From Mucilaginibacter sp. (lineage in GTDB: Bacteria > Bacteroidota > Bacteroidia > Sphingobacteriales > Sphingobacteriaceae), in the NCBI GenBank assembly GCA_030445275.1, contig JAUCSE010000021.1, positions 1 to 64,000 of the forward strand: 64,000 bases of DNA, in the 5' to 3' direction. A model generated the notes under the pieces. That model did not search any database, was not told the origin of the DNA, and worked only from the letters and a program-made list of their open reading frames with translations. The translations under genes and the position numbers were made by a program. How positions within the stretch are numbered: the stretch's first letter is position 1; the number at the start of each line of letters is the position of its first letter. Below, piece by piece: positions 48,788-56,311 of this stretch.

Positions 48788-48838
48788 GATGGTTGTTATT
48801 TAATATTTGAGTTACCGTACCGGTTAAGCGGCCCCTTT

Positions 48839-49249
48839 TTACTGGGCTGATATTTTATAGGCCGGATGCTGGGAGTTAAGCTTGTGGAACTGTATGTAAG
48901 TGATAATGATGACCACAAATGCTGTTCCTGATTTAATAAGATCTGTATTGTTGCTGATTGCGTATCCGGAAAAAAATGCAAAGATCACGTCGAAAACAAG
49001 CCCGGCGAAAACCCAACTTTTGAGCCAAAGCAGTTTATGAGGGGTTAGGAGTGTAATTATCCCTGCAATTTTGGAGATCCCTAACAGGGTGATAAAATAC
49101 GGAGGATAGCCCATTTTTAAGGTTTTGATATAAACAATAGGGTTTTTAGTGATCTCAAAATAGCCGCTTGCTAAAAAAAGGAGGGAAAGTAATGTAACCC
49201 CAACCCAGTAAATAATTTTTGTTGTTTTTGTTCTGCTTAAATTGTTCAT
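48839..49249 (-). CDS. DoxX-like membrane protein
   Basis: 136 residues, four membrane helices (IIYWVGVTLLSLLFLASGYFEI, FITLLGISKIAGIITLLTP, WVFAGLVFDVIFAFFSGYA, and a C-terminal helix). The pattern YFEITKNP then KIAGIITLL matches DoxX-like proteins, which in other bacteria take part in thiol or oxidative stress complexes. It is 48 bases downstream of a 57-residue peptide gene and 51 bases ahead of the DsbD-like gene. Confidence 0.87.
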   Translation of the reverse strand: MNNLSRTKTTKIIYWVGVTLLSLLFLASGYFEITKNPIVYIKTLKMGYPPYFITLLGISKIAGIITLLTPHKLLWLKSWVFAGLVFDVIFAFFSGYAISNNTDLIKSGTAFVVIIITYIQFHKLNSQHPAYKISAQ

Positions 49250-49297
49250 GATAATTGTGTTTGATTTTATAAATTTTGGTTAATTGAATAACTGTAT

Positions 49298-49471
49298 TTA
49301 ACCTGGCAGCGATGCATTGTTCTCGTCTGCCCGGTATCCGTTCTTTTTCTTCTTCTTTATAACACTGACCATTTCGCAATCCTGGGGATTTTTCTCAAAG
49401 GGCGCGCTGCTGAGAAATGACATGGATAATAATGATACCAGGCCGATAATCAACTTGCTGAGTTTGTTCAT
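49298..49471 (-). CDS. Small exported peptide (57 residues)
   Basis: A short ORF between the DUF1223 and DoxX genes. Its product begins MNKLSKLIIGLVSLLSMSFL, a good signal sequence, followed by a short mature part with one cysteine (NPQDCEMV), a five-Lys run and the C-terminus NASLPG. Gaps are 24 bases to the upstream gene and 48 to the downstream one, fitting an operon. No known family. Confidence 0.65.
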   Translation of the reverse strand: MNKLSKLIIGLVSLLSMSFLSSAPFEKNPQDCEMVSVIKKKKKNGYRADENNASLPG

Positions 49472-49495
49472 GATATTTATTTATTATTAGGGGTA

Positions 49496-50296
49496 TTATT
49501 TGCCTGTGGTCAGATGATCGTTTAAATCAGCTTTTGCCGCTGCTGAAATTTCACCGTTGCTTTGGTCCTGTATCAGCCCCAGTATTTCCCAGTTTTTATT
49601 GTTGAATCCTTTGGGTAATACTATGGTTGCGCTGCCGGTTCCGGTGGCGTTTAATGATTCAGTTTGCAGGTTACGAACGATCTGCACATGTGTAAGGGAA
49701 CGCCCGGCATTTTCGCCACGATCCACATTGCTTTGAGCTATCTTTTGTACAATGTTGATCAGTAATTTACTACCCCTGGCAGCTCCGGCCGATTGGTATT
49801 GTACCTGTAGTTTCTCTCCATCCTGATGAGCCTGCAGTGTTAAGGTAGCTGCCGACTTAGCTGTGAGCTGTTCTGATATCGCGTTGCGAATAGCCGGCTC
49901 ATCTGATCCTACAAATTCTGCCTTCCCATTTACAATAACCTGTGGTGTGTAAATCTGTGCGGTTAGCCAATTGCCGTATTGTTTTTGTCTTTTTGAATAA
50001 TCTGCGTTACTGAAAATGTCCTTCCAGCCCAAAGAGTTCCAGTAATCAACATGGTATGCCAGTATATAAACTGGTTTGCCTTGTGCTTCCTGTTGTAGTT
50101 TGGCCAACAGCTCACCAGCAGGGGGGCAGCTTGAACAGCCCTCAGATGTAAATAGTTCTATTACCGCGAAACCTTTTCCATCAACTTTCGAGGTAACTTT
50201 TTTTGTGGCTATCATACCCTCGCTCATAAAAGCGGCAAGTGATAACACGGTGATAATAAATCCGATAGGTAGTATTAAACTTTTAATTGATTTCAT
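49496..50296 (-). CDS. DUF1223 secreted thioredoxin-fold protein
   Basis: 266 residues from ATG 50296; a GTG at 50317 lies inside the -7 box and cannot be used. N-terminal signal or anchor (LILPIGFIITVLSLAAFMSEG). The family hallmark FAVIELFTSEGCSSCPPAGELL has a CxxC redox pair; AYHVDYWNSLGWKD and YTPQVIVNGKAEFVG (with cis-Pro-like region) follow. DUF1223 proteins are thioredoxin-like, function not established. It is the first gene of the DoxX/DsbD-like operon, behind LytTR-type repeats. Confidence 0.92.
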   Translation of the reverse strand: MKSIKSLILPIGFIITVLSLAAFMSEGMIATKKVTSKVDGKGFAVIELFTSEGCSSCPPAGELLAKLQQEAQGKPVYILAYHVDYWNSLGWKDIFSNADYSKRQKQYGNWLTAQIYTPQVIVNGKAEFVGSDEPAIRNAISEQLTAKSAATLTLQAHQDGEKLQVQYQSAGAARGSKLLINIVQKIAQSNVDRGENAGRSLTHVQIVRNLQTESLNATGTGSATIVLPKGFNNKNWEILGLIQDQSNGEISAAAKADLNDHLTTGK

Positions 50297-50316
50297 GTTT
50301 TTTCTTTTTAGTACCA

Positions 50317-50391
50317 CAAAACTATTTTAAAAGGGAGGGGAGCGTTAGCTAAAACTGGTCCAGTTAGGCATAATTTGGGCTGAGTTAGACC
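50317..50391 (-). promoter_or_regulatory. DUF1223 operon promoter with LytTR-type repeats (site B)
   Basis: Minus-strand -7 box TAGTTTTG (50317-50324). Direct repeats AGTTAGGCA (50362-50370) and AGTTAGACC (50383-50391) with a 21-base period. The distance from -7 box to the first repeat is 38 bases, exactly that of sites A and C. There is no good -33 element, as expected of an activated promoter. Confidence 0.82.
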
Positions 50392-50475
50392 TTTTTTATG
50401 TTGAAGATATTTTGGGGAAGGAGCTTGCGGACGCGATATTATTTGCAGGTGTTTTGATGTTGGTGGTTTGACTCA

Positions 50476-50640
50476 CCCGGTCATCTCCGCCAGCCGGCGG
50501 ATAGACGCCCCTCTCTTTGCCTGCGGCGGAAAGAGGGGATTTTAAAAATAAAAAAAACGTCATTGCGAGGCACGAAGCAATCTCTATGCTATACAGGGCC
50601 ACTCTGTAGATCGGGGATTGCTTCGTGCCTCGCAATGACG
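50476..50640. repeat. REP-like palindromic intergenic repeat
   Basis: Two elements: a GC-rich piece with CCGCC/GGCGG and CCCCTCT/AGAGGGG pairings (50488-50538), and a 25-base perfect inverted repeat (50558-50582 and 50616-50640) bounded by CGTCATTGCGAGG and its complement. This kind of CGTCATTGCGAGG palindrome is scattered through many Bacteroidota genomes between genes. Here it separates the end of the kinase-regulator operon from the DUF1223 promoter. Confidence 0.85.
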
Positions 50641-50684
50641 CGCGGAAGAGAGCTGCTTTCAGTCCCTTCCAGGCAAGTTTACCG

Positions 50685-51446
50685 TTACCGGTTTTCGAGC
50701 CAGCTTAAAAAGGTTTGCGTTTTTTCTTTGTTAACCAATAATTTATCAGGCGTGGGGATAGTAAGCTTTACAAACAGTTTACGGGCAAAATATCGTTCTA
50801 TTTCTTTTACAGCGGCAAAATTAATAAGGTATTGCCGGTTTAGCCTGAAAAATTGAGTTGGTGAAAGCAGGCTGTGCACATGATCCATGGATTGGGTTAA
50901 GGAATATTCCTGCTGATCAAAACATACAATGGTAGTGGTCTCGTTCCGGATATAAAAAAAAGCGATGGTATCAGTAGCTATAGTTAAGTATTTATTGAGT
51001 TTATTAACCAAAAAACTCTTCTTTCCTTCGGGGCTACCCATTCTGGTTAGCAGATCGCCAATGTTAGGGATAAGGCTTTGCTGAAAGAAGTTTTTAAGCT
51101 CATCAACCTTTTTAAAGGCACCAACAATGTTCTCTTTTGAAATGGGCTTAACCACATAATCAATACCGTTGGCCTTAAAAGCCTCCAATGAATATTCGTC
51201 AAAGGCGGTACAAAAAACAACCGGGCAGGTGATTTTTACGGCCTTGAAAATATCAAAACATATGCCGTCGGCAAGCTGCACATCCATAAATATCAGGTCG
51301 GGCTGATCGTTTTCGGCAAAATAAGTCACCGCACGCTCTATACTTTGCAGTTGTGCCAGGATCTTAGCGTCGGGCCTAATCTCGGTGATCATGCCTGCTA
51401 ATGATTTGGCGGCCTTGATCTCGTCTTCAATGATGATAATATTCAT
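50685..51446 (-). CDS. LytTR-family response regulator
   Basis: 253 residues. Receiver: IIIIEDEIKAA, phospho-acceptor in LIFMDVQLADG (about residue 55), FCTAFDEYS and VKPISKENI. C-terminal LytTR domain (about 150-250) with YLTIATDTIAFFYIRNETTT and FFRLNRQYLIN. Its start overlaps the end of the kinase gene by 20 bases, so the two are translationally coupled. It is the best candidate to bind the 21-base-period repeats at sites A, B and C, all within 6 kb. Confidence 0.95.
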   Translation of the reverse strand: MNIIIIEDEIKAAKSLAGMITEIRPDAKILAQLQSIERAVTYFAENDQPDLIFMDVQLADGICFDIFKAVKITCPVVFCTAFDEYSLEAFKANGIDYVVKPISKENIVGAFKKVDELKNFFQQSLIPNIGDLLTRMGSPEGKKSFLVNKLNKYLTIATDTIAFFYIRNETTTIVCFDQQEYSLTQSMDHVHSLLSPTQFFRLNRQYLINFAAVKEIERYFARKLFVKLTIPTPDKLLVNKEKTQTFLSWLENR

Positions 51447-52458
51447 GGATTACAGGAAGTTTTATTTTAAAAGTTTTGTCGGTTGCCTCGATGTCAATTT
51501 TCTTGTCTAACAGGTGAATGTACCGCTGGTTAATGTTTTCGAGCCCTACTTTGGTTGATGGTTCCTGGCTTTTTTTAAGCTGTAAAGGGTTTTCGACAAC
51601 TATTTTGTCATCCTCGGTATAAAGGCTGATTTGTAAAGGATAATCAAGCGATACGATATTATGTTTAATACAATTTTCAATGAGCAGCTGTATGGTAAAA
51701 GGAGGGATCAGTGAGCTATAATATTCAGGCCCGATAGTATTGACCAGGCTTATCCCATCCTCAAAACGTGCCTTTAACAAAAACATATAGGCCGATAATA
51801 TTTCAAGCTCATCTGATAGATTTATCAGGTCGTGCTTGCGGCTTTCCAGTGTAAACCGATAAAAATCAGATAGTTTTAAAATGAATTCTATTGTGTGCTC
51901 ATCATTGGTTTCAACCATCGCTTTCAGGGTATTCATGTTATTGAACAAAAAATGGGGGTTAACCTGCTGCTTAAGCATTTCATATTGCGCCCCAAGACTG
52001 TCGGCCTTGGTTTGTTCCAGTTCAAGACTTACCTGCTGGTTTTGGTGTCCCTGGTATAGCAAATTCAGAAACATATAAAACGTAAGGTTGATGAGTATAC
52101 CCCGAAACTCAATCATGAGCATGGTTGGTCCAAACTCAAAGGTCGAGAGTAATATTTGCTGCCCGTAAGCCAAAAGAAACATCACCGCCAAACCGAGCAG
52201 TAAACTGCGCACCAACCTGAATATGGAAAACCCCTTGCCTTTATCGCGCGCGGCAATATTTGGAAGGGTATAGATATTGTAATACCACGCAAACAGGGAA
52301 AATAAAAAAGTAACCCCCGAATTAACCAATGCTTCCCCGGTGTTAAATTGTCGCTCCGCTATTTTAGGTATTGATGCCAATATCCCCATGCTAAGGGAAC
52401 TTAACCAAATGAGCCATGGCGATACCCTATATGTATTTTTGATGATTTTACTATACAT
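51427..52458 (-). CDS. LytS-type sensor histidine kinase
   Basis: 343 residues. Four membrane helices in the first 140 residues (LIWLSSLSMGILASI, ALVNSGVTFLFSLFAWYY, LLLGLAVMFLLAYG, GILINLTFYMFLNLLY), coiled-coil linker, phospho-acceptor His in MLKQQVNPHFLFNNMNTLK, and a weak HATPase domain (LLIENCIKHNIV, KVGLENINQRYIHL). It is coupled with the LytTR regulator and preceded, with an 8-base overlap, by a short exported-peptide ORF. Confidence 0.94.
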   Translation of the reverse strand: MYSKIIKNTYRVSPWLIWLSSLSMGILASIPKIAERQFNTGEALVNSGVTFLFSLFAWYYNIYTLPNIAARDKGKGFSIFRLVRSLLLGLAVMFLLAYGQQILLSTFEFGPTMLMIEFRGILINLTFYMFLNLLYQGHQNQQVSLELEQTKADSLGAQYEMLKQQVNPHFLFNNMNTLKAMVETNDEHTIEFILKLSDFYRFTLESRKHDLINLSDELEILSAYMFLLKARFEDGISLVNTIGPEYYSSLIPPFTIQLLIENCIKHNIVSLDYPLQISLYTEDDKIVVENPLQLKKSQEPSTKVGLENINQRYIHLLDKKIDIEATDKTFKIKLPVIHEYYHH

Positions 52459-52642
52459 GCTTATGGAAATATAGATGGTTTTTGGTTAAGTATAAAGTTG
52501 ATTCAGTACCCTTCAGGTTATATTCAATGGATGTGCCACCATGCAAAGATGATAAAACACTTACAGTTTCTACACTATTAACCCCGGGCAATAAAACAAC
52601 AGCAATAAATAAACTTGCCCCTAACCACTTTGGTACGCTCAT
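52451..52642 (-). CDS. Small exported peptide encoded ahead of the LytS kinase (63 residues)
   Basis: The product begins MSVPKWLGASLFIAVVLLPG, a plausible signal sequence, followed by about 40 residues (ETVSVLSSLHGG, GTESTLYLTKNHLYF). It has no known family. Its start codon lies 20 bases past the -7 box of site C and its stop overlaps the kinase start by 8 bases, so it would be the first cistron of the kinase-regulator transcript. A ligand or modulator of the kinase is possible. It could also be an untranslated leader; support is positional. Confidence 0.5.
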   Translation of the reverse strand: MSVPKWLGASLFIAVVLLPGVNSVETVSVLSSLHGGTSIEYNLKGTESTLYLTKNHLYFHKHV

Positions 52643-52662
52643 AACTTTGATGATTATTCAGG

Positions 52663-52737
52663 CTAAACTAGGGTAAATAGGAACAGGGGCATAGTAATAA
52701 CAGGTTCATTTAGACAATCGGATTGCCTAACCAGACA
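52663..52737 (-). promoter_or_regulatory. Kinase operon promoter with LytTR-type repeats (site C)
   Basis: Minus-strand -7 box TAGTTTAG (52663-52670, one mismatch). Repeats ATTTAGACA (52708-52716) and AACCAGACA (52729-52737) with a 21-base period, 38 bases from the -7 box as in sites A and B. It implies autoregulation of the kinase and regulator. The rest of 52643-52971 has no other recognised element. Confidence 0.75.
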
Positions 52738-52971
52738 TTTTTAATCCTGAAGTACCAATTTTTATTCCCTCAATGGCGAGTACTAAAGCCCTAACCACAC
52801 TCCATCACCACGTGCATTTATACGTATTCAGAAAGCTAAAAAAAGGGTATGGAAAGGGTGTTTCACCTGTTTTCCAGCTATCCCGTCTTTTCCACCTTTG
52901 TTATGGCCGCTGAGGAGTATGGCTATACTATAAACAACGAATATTATCAATCACAATTTAGAACGAATCCT

Positions 52972-54582
52972 ATGCCTTTACAAACAACAATGACCGGTTT
53001 TGACATGGTTTGGGCCATCACTCAAAATACAGTAAACTCACAGTTAGACTGGCTTTCCGGACAAACCATCCCCACACAGGTAACCATTGGCGACATCAAT
53101 AACGATGCAGGAGCCATTAACGGTACTATTGCACCGCCAACCGTAAGCTTTGATACCGGCGAGCCTCACCTGGCTTACCTGTACCTAACCTTTAGTGGCG
53201 GAACTTTTACCTATTGGAGCGGGTACGGAAAAAGCGCCATTCAAAAAAACTCGCCTATTGCCGGCTGGAAGATCGCTTTCAGTGTGCACTTAAACATTGC
53301 ACAGATAGCCCAGGATTTTATTAAAGATGGTAAAGCCATCCCCCAGGAGATTAAAGATATGCTGACCAACTTTGATTCGACCATGTTTAGCATACAAAGC
53401 ATTTTCATGGACTTTGAAAACTCAGACCTGTCAACTTATAACGATCTGAAATCAAGCCTGCCGGGTGCAACCAACCAGGTTGCAGATACTTTTAACAGTA
53501 TGCTGCGGGTGTGGTTGCTGGATCACAAAGGAAGCGATAATCCGTTTATCCTGGGGTTCCCGGTAACTGCCAAACAACCTACAGATGATGTAAAGGCGGT
53601 TTTCAATCCTACAGGCGCTAATCTTTCTACACATGCTTATGAGTATCCACTTAATAAAAACGACGGCAGCAAGGATGGTTTAAGCACTTTAAACTTTTTG
53701 CTGGTTACCGGTAACAGAAGCATTTTAGATGACCCTGCATTAATGCGGCCCGATGCCGGTTCGTTCCATAAAAACCTGGTAGAAACCAATGATATTGATG
53801 GCAAGGCATTTATTGCCCAGGAAGTTTTCTTTGAAAAATATCTGAATGATCTTATTATTAAACCACTTGGCGATAAATTACAAACTAACCCGGATTATGT
53901 GAATGCCCGGCCAGACAGATCGCCGGATGTTACTACGAATGATAAAACGCATGGTTTTGTGTTTACTGATTCGACCTGGAAATTTGGCGATCATGTGGTA
54001 CTGGAATGGGAAGAAAGCGGTAATATTATTCATAAGCGCGTTTCTGAACAAAACCTGCAATACGCCGTAACAACCGGCACAGAGAATGATGCAAGCGGGG
54101 GCGCAAGGCTTACCATCAATATTGATGGTTCCATTTACAGATATGAACATGATACCGTATACCAGGATTGGGGTAAACTAGGAAAATCATATTATGGTGA
54201 TGCATGGGCATCAGCCAAGTTGAGCTTCAATATCAAATTTCAGTTTATTGCCGGTACCGATGGTAAGATCACCATTACGCATTCCAGTATAGAAAATCCA
54301 CAGGTATTGGATCATGGCCAGGGAGGGATTTATGACTTTGCCGATTTTTTCAGCGGCATATTGGGGCTACATACCATTAGTGATGACTGGGATACAAACG
54401 CGGCCTCATTGGGCGCGGTTGATAAGGGTATTGCTGATAAACTCGTTACGGATACCGGCCCGATCCTCGAAAGCGCCATGACCAAAGTCATATTACCAGG
54501 CAGAAAGGAATTTTTTTACAAGAACATCCAGTTGAATTCAGATTTTGATGTTGAAATTGACTTTGCCTATAAATCAGCCTGA
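52972..54582 (+). CDS. P47/OrfX-like (TULIP-fold) protein, first paralogue
   Basis: 536 residues from ATG 52972, chosen because the neighbouring paralogue begins at the same place (MPLNTTMTGF); an upstream ATG would add 41 unmatched residues. The N-terminus TMTGFDMVWAITQNTVNSQL is the kind of segment that opens Clostridium P47 and OrfX proteins, whose solved structures have the TULIP lipid-binding fold. The body is long and beta-rich with amphipathic strands; there is no signal peptide, no membrane helix and no cysteine. It has no named function. It is followed by a close relative after 38 bases. Family assignment is by eye and should be tested by profile search. Confidence 0.75.
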   Translation: MPLQTTMTGFDMVWAITQNTVNSQLDWLSGQTIPTQVTIGDINNDAGAINGTIAPPTVSFDTGEPHLAYLYLTFSGGTFTYWSGYGKSAIQKNSPIAGWKIAFSVHLNIAQIAQDFIKDGKAIPQEIKDMLTNFDSTMFSIQSIFMDFENSDLSTYNDLKSSLPGATNQVADTFNSMLRVWLLDHKGSDNPFILGFPVTAKQPTDDVKAVFNPTGANLSTHAYEYPLNKNDGSKDGLSTLNFLLVTGNRSILDDPALMRPDAGSFHKNLVETNDIDGKAFIAQEVFFEKYLNDLIIKPLGDKLQTNPDYVNARPDRSPDVTTNDKTHGFVFTDSTWKFGDHVVLEWEESGNIIHKRVSEQNLQYAVTTGTENDASGGARLTINIDGSIYRYEHDTVYQDWGKLGKSYYGDAWASAKLSFNIKFQFIAGTDGKITITHSSIENPQVLDHGQGGIYDFADFFSGILGLHTISDDWDTNAASLGAVDKGIADKLVTDTGPILESAMTKVILPGRKEFFYKNIQLNSDFDVEIDFAYKSA

Positions 54583-54620
54583 TTAATCACCTATTGATTC
54601 ACCTTTTAAACTTAAAAATC

Positions 54621-56300
54621 ATGCCCTTAAATACAACAATGACGGGTTTTGACATGGTATATGCCATTACCCAGGATACTGTAAATAAACAATTAGCCCT
54701 GCTTTCGGGTCAAACCATTCCTGAGAAAGTAACCATCGGCGATAGCGATAATGATGGCGGTTCTTTAACCGCTACACTGCTACCTCCTGTTATTAAATTT
54801 AATACGGGTATCCCGCATGAAGCTTATCTGTGCTTAACCTTTAACGATGGTATGTTTACCTACTGGAGCGGACAAGGGAACAACAGCGTTCAAAAAACTG
54901 CCCCTGTTTCTGGCTGGACCATTGTTTTTAATGTGAAAATTAATATTGCTCAAATAGCACAAGACAATATTAAGGCTGCAAAAGGTATACCTGTACAGAT
55001 AGCCGATATGTTGGGCAAATTTGACCCCTCCATGTTTAGTGTTCAAAATATATTCATTGACTTTGAAAGCTCTGATCTGAGCACTTTTAGCAGCGCCATG
55101 TCCAGCCTTCCAGGCATTGACGACGCTACCAAGATCATCTTCAATAAAACCATACGCTTATGGCTGCTGGATCATAAAGGAACCGATAATCCTTTTATCC
55201 TGGGTTTCCCGGTAACGGCCAAACAACCATCGGGCAGTTCAGATGCGGTTTTCGCGCCGGCGGGCGCTAACCTCTCTACTCATGGATATGAGTATGGTAA
55301 CAACCCGGCCGATGGCAGCAAGGATGGTTTAAGCACCTTAAACTTTTTGCTGGTTACGGGCAACCGTAATATCCTCAGTGATCCCTCATTGATGCGTGCC
55401 GATGCCGGATCGTTTCATAAAAACCTGGTAGACAAAACCGGTATTGACGGTAAAGCGATTATTGCCCAGGAAGTTTTCTTCCAAAATTATCTGTATAACC
55501 TGATCGTGGCTCCTTTAGGCGCTCAGCTGCTTAGCCTGCCTGATTATGTGCATGCCCGGCCGGATCGTTCGCCAAATGTGGATATCAATGATAAAACACA
55601 TGGCTTTGTGCAGAATGGCAATAGCTGGCATTACGGCGATCATGTTAAGCTAAGTTGGCATGAAAGCGGCTCGGCATCGCATGACAGGGAATCTGAGCAA
55701 AACCTGCAGTATGACGTACAGGTACTCACCGCGCCCGATGCTTCAGGTCAGCCCAGGCTTACTGTAAATATTTCGGGTTCCATGTATCGTTACGAATGGG
55801 ATCAGCAAAATATAGATATAAAAGGGCCATTCGGCATCACCATCAAATCAAACGTTTATGTTGGTAAGGGCTGGGCAAATGCAACCATGAGCTTTAACAT
55901 AAAATTGCAGTTTGTAGCAAATGGGAACGGTCAAATCAGCATAACCAGTGTAACCCAGCAAAACCCTCCCCAAACCGATTCCGGAACAAGCGGCGTTTAT
56001 GAATTTGCCGACTTTTTTAACGGCATCCTGGGACTAAACAGTATTAGTAGCGACTGGGCAAACAACGCCGGCTCATTACGCAGTATAGAAGGGGGCATCA
56101 CAGGTCAGCTGATCAGTTCGGTAGGGCCTACACTGGATAATGCCATGTCAAAAATTATCCTTTGCGGCGGCAGCGGATTCTCTTATCAGAATATACAGCT
56201 TAATGCTGATAATGATATTGAAATTGATCTGTTGCTAAATCCGGCTACCCTCAAAGCTACTTATAAAGAAGGTTTTAGTGTTGAACAAGCAATCAATTAA
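54621..56300 (+). CDS. P47/OrfX-like (TULIP-fold) protein, second paralogue
   Basis: 559 residues from ATG 54621. Aligned with the first paralogue it is alike throughout, with nearly identical blocks (LLDHKGTDNPFILGFPVTAK, DGSKDGLSTLNFLLVTGNR, AGSFHKNLV), so this is a tandem duplication. It differs by an insertion of about 10 residues near 400 and a longer C-terminal tail (TLKATYKEGFSVEQAIN). No signal peptide. It lies between the first paralogue and the large third protein (11-base gap), one transcript. The pair may form a heteromeric complex, as OrfX/P47 proteins often do. Confidence 0.75.
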   Translation: MPLNTTMTGFDMVYAITQDTVNKQLALLSGQTIPEKVTIGDSDNDGGSLTATLLPPVIKFNTGIPHEAYLCLTFNDGMFTYWSGQGNNSVQKTAPVSGWTIVFNVKINIAQIAQDNIKAAKGIPVQIADMLGKFDPSMFSVQNIFIDFESSDLSTFSSAMSSLPGIDDATKIIFNKTIRLWLLDHKGTDNPFILGFPVTAKQPSGSSDAVFAPAGANLSTHGYEYGNNPADGSKDGLSTLNFLLVTGNRNILSDPSLMRADAGSFHKNLVDKTGIDGKAIIAQEVFFQNYLYNLIVAPLGAQLLSLPDYVHARPDRSPNVDINDKTHGFVQNGNSWHYGDHVKLSWHESGSASHDRESEQNLQYDVQVLTAPDASGQPRLTVNISGSMYRYEWDQQNIDIKGPFGITIKSNVYVGKGWANATMSFNIKLQFVANGNGQISITSVTQQNPPQTDSGTSGVYEFADFFNGILGLNSISSDWANNAGSLRSIEGGITGQLISSVGPTLDNAMSKIILCGGSGFSYQNIQLNADNDIEIDLLLNPATLKATYKEGFSVEQAIN

Positions 56301-56311
56301 AAATTAAACTC

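Noticed and set aside
52849..52971. Longer N-terminus for the first P47-like gene
   Set aside because: The extra 41 residues have no counterpart in the tandem paralogue, which starts at the same MPL-x-TTMTGF.
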